Below are positions 27,638 through 37,040 of a stretch of 64,000 bases of DNA, piece by piece. The translations under genes were made by a program, and so were the position numbers. This DNA is from Glaciecola blandensis (lineage in GTDB: Bacteria; Pseudomonadota; Gammaproteobacteria; Enterobacterales; Alteromonadaceae), in the NCBI RefSeq assembly GCF_031846165.1, contig NZ_JAVRIE010000005.1, positions 124,001 to 188,000 on the forward strand. The letters are read 5' to 3'. Every line of letters begins with the position of its first letter. Position 1 is the first letter of the stretch. Below the pieces are notes generated by a model that ran no database searches, was not told the origin of the DNA, and saw only the letters and a program-made list of their open reading frames with translations.

Positions 27638-28195
27638 CTAAGAACTAATGACTAACTTTATCGCGATAAGGAGCAAAAGCAAGGCTCCTATGCTGTTCAT
27701 ATATTTACTACTGCCTTTACCGACACTGATATTAACCAGTTTTCCTAGGTAGACACCGCTTGCGCTTAGTAAGCCAGCGCTCAACCCAATGACTAAACAC
27801 GCTATGTAGGGTTGCAAGGTTAAGTGAGGTAAAGAAAAGCCGATCGCTATTGCATCCACACTGGTAGCAAATGACAGTACAAGCATTGTGGTATGCGATA
27901 TAGTTTTGGGTATATTAGAAGCAGTATCTGAAAGAGCTTCGTACAGCATTTTGACTGCCACTAATACCAGTAGCACGAAGGCAATATACTTCGCAGTTTG
28001 CTCTAGCCAACCGAACAAATGAAGGCCACCCCAATTGCCAATGTATGGCATGGCGGCGTGAAATACTCCGAAATATCCCGCAGCGATTAGTGCTAACTGA
28101 GCGGTTTTCCTATTACTCTTGCTGGCACTCAAAGATAGGGACACCAGAAAAGCGTCTATACTCATAATGAGCGCGATAAGTATTATTTCAATCAG
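27638..28195 (-). CDS. mntP: MntP-like manganese efflux pump, non-ATG start likely
   Basis: Six-helix inner-membrane exporter of the MntP (DUF204) family, which removes Mn2+ from the cytoplasm. Two internal repeats carry the acidic motifs MSIDAFLVSLS and ATSVDAIAIGFS. The first ATG (28165) would start inside the first helix, directly at the conserved Ser-Met-Asp-Ala motif. The frame is open upstream and encodes SLIEIILIALI, exactly the missing first half helix. GGGGAG lies 6 bases before a CTG at 28195 (or 9 before an ATT at 28192), so translation probably begins at one of these rare codons. No yybP-ykoY type riboswitch was recognised upstream. Confidence 0.8.
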   Translation of the reverse strand: MIEIILIALIMSIDAFLVSLSLSASKSNRKTAQLALIAAGYFGVFHAAMPYIGNWGGLHLFGWLEQTAKYIAFVLLVLVAVKMLYEALSDTASNIPKTISHTTMLVLSFATSVDAIAIGFSLPHLTLQPYIACLVIGLSAGLLSASGVYLGKLVNISVGKGSSKYMNSIGALLLLLIAIKLVISS

Positions 28196-28350
28196 CGAAA
28201 ACTCCCCATGTCTTATTTTTAAGACTGTTCATGGTTGGCGCTAAGTAGCATTAGCAATCTATTCAAAAATGTTGCATATTACACGGTGACTTACTCAAAA
28301 AGTACAAATTTATTGGTATTTTTATATCATAAACAAAGGAATGTTTTGAG

Positions 28351-28872
28351 ATGAAACTAATTATTATCTGTGCGCTATTGTTTGCTAGTTCGTTTTCTTT
28401 TGCTGATGTCGAAGTAGGGGATGTGCCACCCTCTTACTTAGGAAAAAACAGGAACGGTGACAAAGTGCATCTGCGAGAGATGACGGGCAAAGTCGTAGTT
28501 GCGACATTTTGGGCTTCTTGGTGTCCGCCATGCCTTAAAGAGTTACCTATTCTTGAAAGTATTCAAAGACAAATAGGCAAAGACAAGCTGGAAGTTGTTG
28601 CCATCAACTACCAAGAAGACAAAAAGGTATTTCGCAAATTAAAAAGCCAAATGAAAAAGATGGAAATTACTATCACTCATGACGCAAGAGGGACTATCAG
28701 CAAGCGCTTTGGTGTAGACTCTCTACCGCATATGTTTATTATTGATCCTAGAGGCAAGGTTGCCAAAGTTCATATTGGATATGGTGAGTCCTCACAACAA
28801 AAAATTGTTGATGAACTGAATGAACTTCTTACCACTGATTGGGCAGTTAAAGAAGAAGCGACGAGTGAGTAA
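28351..28872 (+). CDS. TlpA-like thiol:disulfide oxidoreductase
   Basis: 173-residue periplasmic thioredoxin-fold protein. Signal peptide to about residue 18 (SFA/DV). The active site WASWCPPCLKELP has the CxxC at about 57-60; the cis-Pro loop is SLPHMFIID (about 129). AAAGGA lies before the ATG. TlpA/ResA-like proteins reduce disulfides during cytochrome c maturation or protect envelope proteins; there is no cytochrome gene here to fix the role. Confidence 0.88.
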   Translation: MKLIIICALLFASSFSFADVEVGDVPPSYLGKNRNGDKVHLREMTGKVVVATFWASWCPPCLKELPILESIQRQIGKDKLEVVAINYQEDKKVFRKLKSQMKKMEITITHDARGTISKRFGVDSLPHMFIIDPRGKVAKVHIGYGESSQQKIVDELNELLTTDWAVKEEATSE

Positions 28873-28945
28873 ATTAACTCTGCCCCCTTTTTGGGTTGCT
28901 TAGCAAAGCTGAGTAACAAGTACTACTACAAACCAAACTAATTCG

Positions 28946-29842
28946 CTATTTCAGTTGCTGTTTGAATTTGTCCTTATAGCGACGTGAAAGTGGTAGGCTT
29001 GTGCTTTCGTCAATGTACACTTTCCCATCGCCAGAACTCATGCTTTCAATGCTCTGCACTTTGTTTATATTTACAGCAAATGAGCGGTGTATTTGCATAA
29101 AGCCTCTTTCGGCCATACGAGGAATTAAGCCCGAAAGCGTTGAACGTAATGGGTAAATTCGCCCGGCAGCGTGCAAATTAACGTAGTTTCCAGCTGATTC
29201 TAGGTAATCAATATCAACGACCTTGACTAAAAATTCCTTATCTAGTTTTCTGACTAGGAAGTGTTCAGGCGAATCAGGTTTGCTTTGCTCTTGGTCATTA
29301 ATAAAGCTAGCTTCGCCCTTGAGTCTCGAATATATAAACCGGTATGCATAATAAAGGCCCATAAAGAAAAAATAGCCCCATGCATCTTTTCTGTATTCGT
29401 AGAAGAACTCAGAAGCGATATCACCAAAATCGTAGTTTCCACCCATTCCCATATAGATGATTTCACGAAACAATACCATTAAGCCGACATGCAGAGCTGA
29501 GTAGATGACTGTTGCCCCCAAATGTAGGACCAGAAAGCGTTTAAAATGGGTCAGACTTAAAGGGACGAGTTTGAACCACCAGACTAAAATAGGAATGAGC
29601 AAAAGAGTACTCAATGCGCTGGTAATTTCCCAAGCAAAGGGTTCCCAGAGGCTGAACTCTGGCACTGCATCGTCCCGACTCGCTTCCATCCAAACAGAGG
29701 TCGCATTTATCGTATTATTAATTAAAAAATAGAGCGCAAGTAAGCATAAAAGATAAACGCGAGGACGTTTATCAAACTGGGTGAATAAGCTTACTTTCGT
29801 GTCTCGTGAGATCTCGTTCAAAAATTCGTCCCTGTCATCCAC
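28946..29842 (-). CDS. Membrane-bound LytTR transcriptional regulator
   Basis: 298 residues. Four hydrophobic segments in the N-terminal 190 residues (about 30-50, 72-95, 105-130, 155-172) make a membrane domain, and the C-terminal 95 residues are a LytTR DNA-binding domain (YLESAGNYVNLHAAGRIYPLRSTL, then FMQIHRSFAVNINKVQSIE, SLPLSRRYKDKFKQ). There is no receiver domain, so signal sensing is likely through the membrane part itself. It is divergent from the acyltransferase gene, which may be its target; this is inference from position. Confidence 0.85.
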   Translation of the reverse strand: MDDRDEFLNEISRDTKVSLFTQFDKRPRVYLLCLLALYFLINNTINATSVWMEASRDDAVPEFSLWEPFAWEITSALSTLLLIPILVWWFKLVPLSLTHFKRFLVLHLGATVIYSALHVGLMVLFREIIYMGMGGNYDFGDIASEFFYEYRKDAWGYFFFMGLYYAYRFIYSRLKGEASFINDQEQSKPDSPEHFLVRKLDKEFLVKVVDIDYLESAGNYVNLHAAGRIYPLRSTLSGLIPRMAERGFMQIHRSFAVNINKVQSIESMSSGDGKVYIDESTSLPLSRRYKDKFKQQLK

Positions 29843-29925
29843 CGTTCGTCACAGAAGCCTGTAAATCCGTCATTCTTGACTAGGTTTGTTACTCAATAAA
29901 GTTAGGCTACCACTGAGCCAATAAA

Positions 29926-31206
29926 ATGCAAGAACAGTGGAGAGAGTATATGCAAAGTCATAATAACGGAGCTATTAAAAGGTCAGATACAACACCCAGC
30001 AAAGACAGCAATCATATCACTCAAGATGTGCGTCGCTATGATGTGGATTGGTTAAGAAACCTCGCACTAATGTTGCTGATTTTGTATCACCTTGGTATGT
30101 ACTATGTCGCTGATTGGGACTGGCATATTAAAAGTGAGCAACAAAGCGTGCTTCTGCAAAACGTAATGGTGATGAGTAATCTTTGGCGTATGTGTTTATT
30201 ATTCTTTATATCGGGCATGACACTCGCTCTTATCGACATGAAGTATTCGGTGGCTGCCTTGTTACGGACGCGCAGCCAGAGACTGATGATCCCTTTGTTA
30301 TTTGGTATGGCAGTGATTGTGCCGCCGCAGCTTTATTATGAGTTAATTGAACAGCAACAATTTTCTGGGACCTATTGGTACTTTTGGACAGAGTATTTGA
30401 TTTCAGATCCGAATACAGATGTCGCCCCCGATCGGTATTCAACTATTGGCCTGTGGACGTGGAATCACTTGTGGTATCTCATCTACCTCTTTGTATATAC
30501 CTGTGTGTTTCTGTTGCTTCGCCCTCTGTGTCGAAAACTGGTTGTAAGTACTTTTTTTAAAAGAGTGGGAAACGTGAAGCTGATTGTCCTTTTCGCAAGT
30601 ATCTTACTCATTGCATGGGTTCACGTGCGTCCGGAGTTTCCTACAAGCCATGGCCTAACAGATGATTGGTGGAGTCATACAAAGTATTTTCTAATCTTGT
30701 TGATGGGCTACCTCTTTGCCTCTAAACCAGCCCTATGGCGAGCAGTGATTAATAAGCGCAGATTGTTACTCACCCTCGGTTTGTGTACCTATGGACTCGT
30801 TGCCATGGATAGAAATGGTGCTTTCCCATTTATGGGCGAGGCCTTTCGGAATTACTTAGTTGTGCAATATCTGTATGGCGCAGTGATCATTGCTAACTTA
30901 TGGTTCTGGATGTTGGGCTTAGTTGGTTATGCAGGTCGCTACTTGAACAAGCCATCTCGTTTGCTGGACTATGCAAATGAAGCTGTTTTACCTTGGTATA
31001 TTTTTCATCAGACTTTGATCATCGTTTTAGCGTTTAATCTGCGTCGCCTAGAACTCCCCGCTGGATTGGAAGCCTTAACCATATTTATACTGACCATTCT
31101 AGCCTGTTATTTGCTATTTGCAGGCATTAGACAGGTGAACATATTGCGCTTTTTGTTTGGGGTAAAATTAAGACAGTTTACTGCTAACCGCAAAACTCAT
31201 AATTGA
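29926..31206 (+). CDS. Acyltransferase family 3 membrane protein (MdoC-like)
   Basis: 426 residues, about ten membrane helices. The N-terminal RRYDVDWLRNLALMLLILYHLGMYY is characteristic of the acyltransferase-3 family, with the conserved Arg/Asp and the His at the end of helix 1, close to the glucan biosynthesis protein C branch. These enzymes move acyl groups across the inner membrane to acylate glucans or other polymers. A second ATG lies 24 bp downstream (29950); the start is not certain. Divergent from the LytTR regulator with 83 bp between. Confidence 0.85.
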   Translation: MQEQWREYMQSHNNGAIKRSDTTPSKDSNHITQDVRRYDVDWLRNLALMLLILYHLGMYYVADWDWHIKSEQQSVLLQNVMVMSNLWRMCLLFFISGMTLALIDMKYSVAALLRTRSQRLMIPLLFGMAVIVPPQLYYELIEQQQFSGTYWYFWTEYLISDPNTDVAPDRYSTIGLWTWNHLWYLIYLFVYTCVFLLLRPLCRKLVVSTFFKRVGNVKLIVLFASILLIAWVHVRPEFPTSHGLTDDWWSHTKYFLILLMGYLFASKPALWRAVINKRRLLLTLGLCTYGLVAMDRNGAFPFMGEAFRNYLVVQYLYGAVIIANLWFWMLGLVGYAGRYLNKPSRLLDYANEAVLPWYIFHQTLIIVLAFNLRRLELPAGLEALTIFILTILACYLLFAGIRQVNILRFLFGVKLRQFTANRKTHN

Positions 31207-31337
31207 AATTGCCCAATCAATATTGATAAATGCGCACTCAGTACTACCATAGGTAACACTGTTTTCTGTGTCGGTTTTTTATTTCACTCGTGCTATGTTA
31301 AGGCTTATACAAAAATAAGAATAAATACAATTTTAGA

Positions 31338-32843
31338 ATGGCAGAGAAAATGCACTCAGTAGTAATCATTGGTACCGGTTTTGGCGCAATTTCGGCCGCA
31401 ATCGCCCTGCAGAAACGAAATATTATTGACTTTGTCATGTTAGAAAGGCGTTCGTTTGCGGGCGGTACTTGGCTGCAAAATGCTTATCCCGGCGCAGCAG
31501 TAGACGTGCAATCTCCCCTGTACAGCGTCTCTGGCGAGCCCTACCCATGGTCGCATTTATTCGCTAAGCAAAATGAGCTAGCTGATTATACTGAAGCCCT
31601 TATTGCTAAGTTCCTACTTTCAAAACATATTCGATTAAATTCAGAAGTGATAGAAAGCCGTTGGCAAAATGATCATTGGCAGATAACAACGGCAGATAAA
31701 AATGTTGTTCACGCCAAAATAGTGATTAATGCAACCGGCCCCTTGAGTACTCCCGTTGTCCCCGATTTTAAAGGTTTAGATAAATTTGAAGGCCAACACT
31801 TTCATACCAATGATTGGCAACACGATGTAGATATAGCGGGTAAAACGGTCGCTGTTATTGGCAGCGGTGCCAGCGCAGTCCAAGTTATTCCGGCGATTGT
31901 TGAGAAAGTGAAAAAATTGCATGTTGTACAAAGAACACCGCATTGGTTGCTTTCCCGTTTGGATTGGGCCTTTCCTTCCTGGCTAGCTAAGATCCTTGCT
32001 TTTAAGCCTCTCTATACTTTGATTCGCTGGTGTATCTATTGGTCACTTGAGTTACGAGTTATCGCATTTAAATACAGTCCATTCCTATTGAAAATGCTCG
32101 GCTACTACCCTGCAATGCGGCACCTGAAAAAGCAGGTAGGTGATCCTGAATTGCGACAAAAACTAACACCTGACTTCACTATTGGTTGTAAACGGATCAT
32201 TGTTTCAAATACTTATTATCCCGCACTACAACATAGAAATACGGTGCTGCACGATGCGAGTGACTCATTGCAGCACTTCACTAAAACCGGCATTGTTTTT
32301 GAACATTCAGGAGAGCAAGCAATCGATGTTGTGGTTTTCGCAACAGGTTATGACGCTGCTGACTCTATGATTTCATATTCGGTTATTGGGAAAGGCGGGG
32401 TATCGCTGCAAGAACAATGGCAAGATTTTCCAAGGGCCTATCTGGGCACCACCATGCCGAACTTTCCAAATTACTTTGTGGTAACAGGGCCAAACACCGG
32501 TATCGGACATACGAGTGCTATTTTTGTCATTGAATCGCAAATGAAATACATCATGCAATGTATTGAAAAAATACAAGACGAAAAATTACAGAGCATTGAA
32601 CCCACAATTCAAGCTGAGCAAGATTATACCCAGATGGTTCATCAAGAAATGGAAAAAACAGTTTGGAAAACGGGGGGCTGTTCGAGTTGGTATCAAAATA
32701 AACAGGGTAAAGTGATCGCCATGTTCCCTGGTTTTAGTTTTGTTTATAGACAGATGTGTAAAAAGTTCAAAGACAAGCATCACGTTTTTGTTCTGCAAAA
32801 CAGCACACCAGAACAACCCACCAGTAAGAAAACAGCAGGTTAA
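31338..32843 (+). CDS. Flavin monooxygenase, Baeyer-Villiger type
   Basis: 501-residue FAD/NADPH monooxygenase. First Rossmann motif GTGFGAISAAIAL near residue 12, GGTW near 43, the type I Baeyer-Villiger fingerprint FEGQHFHTNDW (about 152-162), and the second Rossmann motif IGSGASAVQV (about 173). The ATG(M) at 31338 and another at 31350 are both possible. A nitroreductase-family gene begins 2 bp after its stop, so the two are co-transcribed. Substrate (ketone, steroid or other) cannot be read. Confidence 0.9.
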   Translation: MAEKMHSVVIIGTGFGAISAAIALQKRNIIDFVMLERRSFAGGTWLQNAYPGAAVDVQSPLYSVSGEPYPWSHLFAKQNELADYTEALIAKFLLSKHIRLNSEVIESRWQNDHWQITTADKNVVHAKIVINATGPLSTPVVPDFKGLDKFEGQHFHTNDWQHDVDIAGKTVAVIGSGASAVQVIPAIVEKVKKLHVVQRTPHWLLSRLDWAFPSWLAKILAFKPLYTLIRWCIYWSLELRVIAFKYSPFLLKMLGYYPAMRHLKKQVGDPELRQKLTPDFTIGCKRIIVSNTYYPALQHRNTVLHDASDSLQHFTKTGIVFEHSGEQAIDVVVFATGYDAADSMISYSVIGKGGVSLQEQWQDFPRAYLGTTMPNFPNYFVVTGPNTGIGHTSAIFVIESQMKYIMQCIEKIQDEKLQSIEPTIQAEQDYTQMVHQEMEKTVWKTGGCSSWYQNKQGKVIAMFPGFSFVYRQMCKKFKDKHHVFVLQNSTPEQPTSKKTAG

Positions 32844-32845
32844 GC

Positions 32846-33520
32846 ATGAAAGAACATAATTCAACGCCTCTTAATGATTACGTAGAATACCCGCCAGAGG
32901 AAATGTTGCAGCGCTCTGAAAGTTTCTACTTGGATATTAAACGGCGACATAGCATTCGGCAGTTTAGTGATAGAGCGGTGCCTAAAGCGATTATTGAAAA
33001 TTGTATTAAGGCGGCAGGAACTGCGCCCAATGGCGCTAACCATCAGCCTTGGCACTTCGTTGCAATTCATTCATCAGAAGTTAAAAAACAAGTAAGAGAA
33101 CAAGCTGAATTACACGAGCAGGGCTTTTATTCTGGCCGCGCCGGAGAAGAGTGGCTGGAGGCTTTACAACCCTTAGGTACAGATGCTCAAAAACCTTATT
33201 TGGAACATGCTCCCTGGTTGATTGCCATTTTTAGCCAAAAGAAAGGTGGCGTAAACCCGGGTGAAAAGCATCAGAACTATTACGTTCATGAGTCTGTGGG
33301 GATTGCTACTGGGTTTCTTATCAACGCGCTGCATAATGCCGGTCTCGTAACTTTAACGCACACGCCAAAACCTATGTCGTTTTTATCAAAAATCTGCAAA
33401 CGACCTGATGACGAGCGCCCTTATATGTTATTAATTGCCGGCTACCCAGATGACAATGCGACAGTACCTGACCATGCTAGAAATAAAAAAAGCTTAGATG
33501 AGATTTGCACCTTTTTATAA
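32846..33520 (+). CDS. Nitroreductase-family FMN oxidoreductase
   Basis: 224 residues. RRHSIRQFSDRAVPKAIIENCIKAAGTAPNGANHQPW is split over about 31-67 and has the FMN phosphate-binding Arg/Ser/Arg pattern (RRHSIRQF) and the APNGANHQPW substrate loop, as in the BluB/iodotyrosine deiodinase branch. The C-terminal part has GIATGFLINALHNAGLVTLTHTP. It is translationally coupled to the monooxygenase (ATG 2 bp after the stop), suggesting they act in one redox pathway. Confidence 0.88.
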   Translation: MKEHNSTPLNDYVEYPPEEMLQRSESFYLDIKRRHSIRQFSDRAVPKAIIENCIKAAGTAPNGANHQPWHFVAIHSSEVKKQVREQAELHEQGFYSGRAGEEWLEALQPLGTDAQKPYLEHAPWLIAIFSQKKGGVNPGEKHQNYYVHESVGIATGFLINALHNAGLVTLTHTPKPMSFLSKICKRPDDERPYMLLIAGYPDDNATVPDHARNKKSLDEICTFL

Positions 33521-33606
33521 TACTGAAATCATGTACTATGCGCGCCAGTCGATACAGTCGACAGAACATCTTTATTAACCTTAGATAGCAGCAGAGAGCA
33601 TCAATC

Positions 33607-34833
33607 TTGGAACAGCAAGAATTTCGACAAATACGCCGTTTTATTGTGAAGCTAGGAAAAATGCTGCACAAATATGGAACCCCTGCGTTTCGATTGGAAG
33701 CCTATTTACAGGAAGTCTCTACTTATCTTGGGGTGCACGCCTCTTTCATCGCAACACCCACATCGATCACTTTTGTCATTTGGAGTGATAAACACGAAGA
33801 CGAATACACACATGCCGCTCGCCTGCAGCCCGGCGATCTTGATATGAATGCCTTATCCCTGACCGATGAGCTTGCTAATCAATTATTGTCTGGAGAGATA
33901 GGAATAAGCGATGCTGATACACGCTTAGATGAAATTGATTTAATGCCAAGCCCTTACGGCAAAATTATCACGGGTTGCGCATTCGCGTTAGCAACGGGCT
34001 CATTTTCCATGCTAATGGGAGCAAGTTGGGCCGAAATATTTTGGACTGGCTTATTAGGGCTAGTGGCATATGTTTGGGTGTTGTGGGCGCAAAAGTCGAA
34101 ACGTGTTAATTTGATGTTGGAACCGGTCACTTCATTTGTGGCAGGCATACTAGCCTGTGCAATCAGTCGATACTTTGACCCTGGCATTAATATTCCACTC
34201 ATGGTGCTATCGTCTGTCATTGTTTTGGTGCCAGGCTTAGCCCTGACCATGGGCTTAGCAGAATTATCTTCGCGGAATTTGGTTTCTGGAACAGCAAGAG
34301 TTATGGATGCGATAATGCAGCTATTTAAGTTGTACTTTGGTGCATTCTTAGGCGTTGCTGTCGGTTTTAGTTTATTTGGCCAAAACGAATTTCAGCCCGC
34401 CTCGTCCTTACCTTACTGGGCAACATGGTTAGCTGTCGTATTACTGTGTTTTGCGCTTGTTCCAATATTTCGAACAAGACTAAAGCATATTCCATGGGCC
34501 TTAGTGTCTGCGCTAATTGCGTATAGCACCACTGTCTTTAGTTCGATATACATGGACCAATCTTTCGGTACTTTCCTAGGAGCGTTTGCTCTCGGTGTTT
34601 TTGCCAACGTATTTACGCGTATTGCTAATCAACCCTCTACTATTGTTGCTATGCATGGTTTGATTGTTTTGGTTCCAGGCTCAAAAACGTATATTGGCTT
34701 AAACTCTTTTATTTCGGGCCAAGACTTCGTTCAAGCGGACCACGTTGGACAAGAAGTATTTTTGATTTTTATGTCTCTTGTCGCAGGTTTGATCTTCGCG
34801 AATGTTGTTATGCCCACTAAAAAAGCCTTGTAG
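33607..34833 (+). CDS. ThrE-like threonine/serine exporter
   Basis: 408-residue inner-membrane protein. The cytoplasmic N-terminal domain (about 1-120; LHKYGTPAFRLEAYL, FIATPTSITFVIW) is the ThrE/DUF1212 part, followed by about ten helices in two blocks (PF06738 plus PF12821 type), with VMDAIMQLFKLYFGAFLGVAVG and the final LIVLVPGSKTYIGLNS repeat. Exports Thr/Ser or related amino acids by proton motive force. The start is TTG with an AGAGAG ahead; no ATG fits. Confidence 0.85.
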   Translation: MEQQEFRQIRRFIVKLGKMLHKYGTPAFRLEAYLQEVSTYLGVHASFIATPTSITFVIWSDKHEDEYTHAARLQPGDLDMNALSLTDELANQLLSGEIGISDADTRLDEIDLMPSPYGKIITGCAFALATGSFSMLMGASWAEIFWTGLLGLVAYVWVLWAQKSKRVNLMLEPVTSFVAGILACAISRYFDPGINIPLMVLSSVIVLVPGLALTMGLAELSSRNLVSGTARVMDAIMQLFKLYFGAFLGVAVGFSLFGQNEFQPASSLPYWATWLAVVLLCFALVPIFRTRLKHIPWALVSALIAYSTTVFSSIYMDQSFGTFLGAFALGVFANVFTRIANQPSTIVAMHGLIVLVPGSKTYIGLNSFISGQDFVQADHVGQEVFLIFMSLVAGLIFANVVMPTKKAL

Positions 34834-35047
34834 CTTTTTCTGAAGCTGAAATTTGTCTTTTGACTGCTGTAGCTTTGCTGCAAGCAAACCTTCAACCGCC
34901 CGAGCTTTACTATTCACCAAAATAAGGAACATAGATTCGCTAAATAAAGTGTTTTGCTTTGTTTTCGAGTTTTATAGTCTGCTCACTAACATAATATAGT
35001 GGAGCAGCAGTGTGCATACACTTCGCTATTCAGTATTGAGGAATACA

Positions 35048-35944
35048 ATGATGAACGATAACTATGCGGGTAAAACAACACTGATTTCGGGCGGTGCTGG
35101 TGGCATTGGATTAGCGCTAGCGAAGGAGTTTGGTTCGTTAGGCATGAATGTTGTGATCGCTGATATTGATATGGTGGCCTTGGGCACTGCAGAAAACGAG
35201 TTGAAGGAAGCCGGTTTGAATGTGCTAGCTTGCCAACTTGATGTCACCGATTATCAGCAGTGGGAGCAATGTATAGCAGCGGCCCAGAAAGAATTTGGTA
35301 AGTTACATATGGTCGTCAATAACGCCGGCGTGGGCGGCATTCCGGGCAAGATTGAAGATACCGATCATGCAACTTGGCGTTGGGTCATTGATGTTAATTT
35401 AATGGGTGTACTTTATGGTACGCAAGCGGCGACACCCGCTATAAAAGCCCATGGTGAGGGTGGTTGGATCATAAATGTAGCGTCTATGGCTGGGATGATG
35501 GGCGTTCCTTATTCAAGTGCCTATGCGGCCACTAAAGCTGCGGTTGTTTCAATGACCGAAAGCTGGGCAGTTGAACTAAAGCCACACAATATACATGTTT
35601 CTGCTTTGTGTCCCGCCTTTGTCAAAACTCGAATTCACGAGTCTCTGCGAAACAAGCAGGAGAAGTATCAAACAGTACCAAGTAAAGAAAAAGTGATCGA
35701 CAAGGAAAAGCTCAAGAAGAACTTTAACGCGGCGGCGGCACTTGTTGAGTCTGGCATTTCAACAGAGTTATTAGCAAAGCGCGTTGTTGAAGCACTCAAT
35801 TCAGGTCAGCAATATATCTTTAGTCATCCTAACTACCGTCAAGCCACCTCGTATCGAGCAGCACTAATTGATGGCGCTTTCGATGATGCTCAACAAAGTG
35901 AACTGGTTAAGCACCTAATTGATGATGAAATAGCCAGTCTCTAG
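35048..35944 (+). CDS. Short-chain dehydrogenase/reductase
   Basis: 298 residues from ATG 35048, with GAGG 6 bases upstream (an earlier GTG in frame at 35012 lacks a site). Classical SDR: cofactor motif SGGAGGIGLALA (about 13-24), NNAGVGG (about 90), Ser in INVASMAG and catalytic YAATK (about 161-165), then LCPAFVKTRI. Insert and long C-terminus resemble glucose/steroid-type SDRs of the 'SDR family NAD(P)-dependent' group. It precedes the alginate locus on the same strand but has its own upstream region without the shared operator, so membership is doubtful. Confidence 0.85.
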   Translation: MMNDNYAGKTTLISGGAGGIGLALAKEFGSLGMNVVIADIDMVALGTAENELKEAGLNVLACQLDVTDYQQWEQCIAAAQKEFGKLHMVVNNAGVGGIPGKIEDTDHATWRWVIDVNLMGVLYGTQAATPAIKAHGEGGWIINVASMAGMMGVPYSSAYAATKAAVVSMTESWAVELKPHNIHVSALCPAFVKTRIHESLRNKQEKYQTVPSKEKVIDKEKLKKNFNAAAALVESGISTELLAKRVVEALNSGQQYIFSHPNYRQATSYRAALIDGAFDDAQQSELVKHLIDDEIASL

Positions 35945-35980
35945 GCTGGCTGTAGGGAGGGTAAATCTGTGGTCTTTATT

Positions 35981-36035
35981 TTGGTAATAATTAATTTAAA
36001 TATTGGTTGACAATTTAATGGCTCGTGGTTAGCCT
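35981..36035 (+). promoter_or_regulatory. Alginate-locus type promoter/operator 1 (SDR gene)
   Basis: TTGGTAATAA at 35981-35990, 14-bp spacer, then GGTTGACA with -35 TTGACA at 36007-36012, 17-bp spacer, -10 TAGCCT at 36030-36035 (poor match). The same element order and spacing recurs ahead of the PL6 and TonB-receptor genes. Confidence 0.65.
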
Positions 36036-36127
36036 TAACACCATATTAACAAAAGCTATCAATTTGCGGCAAACTCAATCCTTGCGCCGTCTACATTTGA
36101 TTGTACTAGACTACTGGAGATGCTCTC

Positions 36128-36874
36128 ATGTCAATGTCAGGTAAAACAGCTATCGTTGCTGGCGGCGGGAGAGATATCGGTGCAGCGTGTGCAATTGAGT
36201 TGGCAGCTCGTGGAGCAAAGGTCCTAGTCACTTATCATGCAAGCTCTACAGAAGCGCAAAAAACAATCGCAAAGATTACTGATGCTGGCGGCCAAGCAAT
36301 GGCTATTCAAGCTGACCTAACCGATCAAAAAAGCGTCAGTGAAACAGTACAAACAGCGTTAAAAGAGTTTGGTAGTGTTGATTGCCTCGTTCATGTTTCC
36401 GGCGGCTTGATAGAACGAAAAAAGATCGTTGATATGGATTTAGCGCACTGGCAAAAAGTACTCGATGTCAATCTGACCTCCTTGTTTTTAATGTCTCAGG
36501 CGGTTATACCGCATATGAAGCCAGGTAGTTCCATTGTGACTTTTTCTTCGCAGGCGTCACGCGATGGCGGCGGTGGTGGTGCAATTCCATATGCAACATC
36601 AAAGGGCGCAGTCAGTACATTTACTCGAGGCTTAGCCAAAGAGCTTGGTCCTGATATTCGTGTAAATGCGGTTTGTCCTGGCATGATTGCGACTGGCTTT
36701 CATGACACTTTCACTGATGACAATGTTCGCTCTAATGTAGCTGGAGCAACATGTATCAAGCGTGAAGGTAGCTCCGAAGAAGTGGCTAAGCTGGTCGGTT
36801 TCCTTGCTAGCAGTGACTCGTCTTATATGACGGGAAATAATGTCGATATTAATGGTGGTTTGCTGTTTTCATAG
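36128..36874 (+). CDS. SDR oxidoreductase, probable DEHU reductase of alginate catabolism
   Basis: 248-residue SDR with cofactor motif AGGGRDIGAACAIEL (about 11-25), VHVSGG, SSQAS and catalytic YATSK (about 157-161), PGMIATGF, and the normal C-terminal MTGNNVDINGG. In alginate-degrading marine bacteria a FabG/KduD-like SDR reduces the unsaturated monomer DEHU to KDG; the position here, just before PL6-PL17-MFS-PL7 and with a promoter of the same design, supports that role. The Arg after the glycine motif suggests NADPH preference. GGAG precedes the ATG. A strong terminator follows, so it forms its own transcription unit. Confidence 0.82.
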   Translation: MSMSGKTAIVAGGGRDIGAACAIELAARGAKVLVTYHASSTEAQKTIAKITDAGGQAMAIQADLTDQKSVSETVQTALKEFGSVDCLVHVSGGLIERKKIVDMDLAHWQKVLDVNLTSLFLMSQAVIPHMKPGSSIVTFSSQASRDGGGGGAIPYATSKGAVSTFTRGLAKELGPDIRVNAVCPGMIATGFHDTFTDDNVRSNVAGATCIKREGSSEEVAKLVGFLASSDSSYMTGNNVDINGGLLFS

Positions 36875-36961
36875 CAAGCGACTGTTTCAAAGAATTCGGT
36901 AAGTGGTTGTGCGCTTAGCGGATGTTGTAAAACAAATTTAATTATTTGTGTCCTAACTTTT

Positions 36962-36990
36962 CGGGCCTCTTTATGGGGCCCGTTTTTTTT
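36962..36990 (+). terminator. Terminator of the SDR gene
   Basis: CGGGCC / GGCCCG stem (9-base loop) with a T8 tail. Confidence 0.93.
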
Positions 36991-37040
36991 ATTCTTTTCT
37001 AAATATTTCTCAAAAAAACATTAAAATCATCCATTTATTT

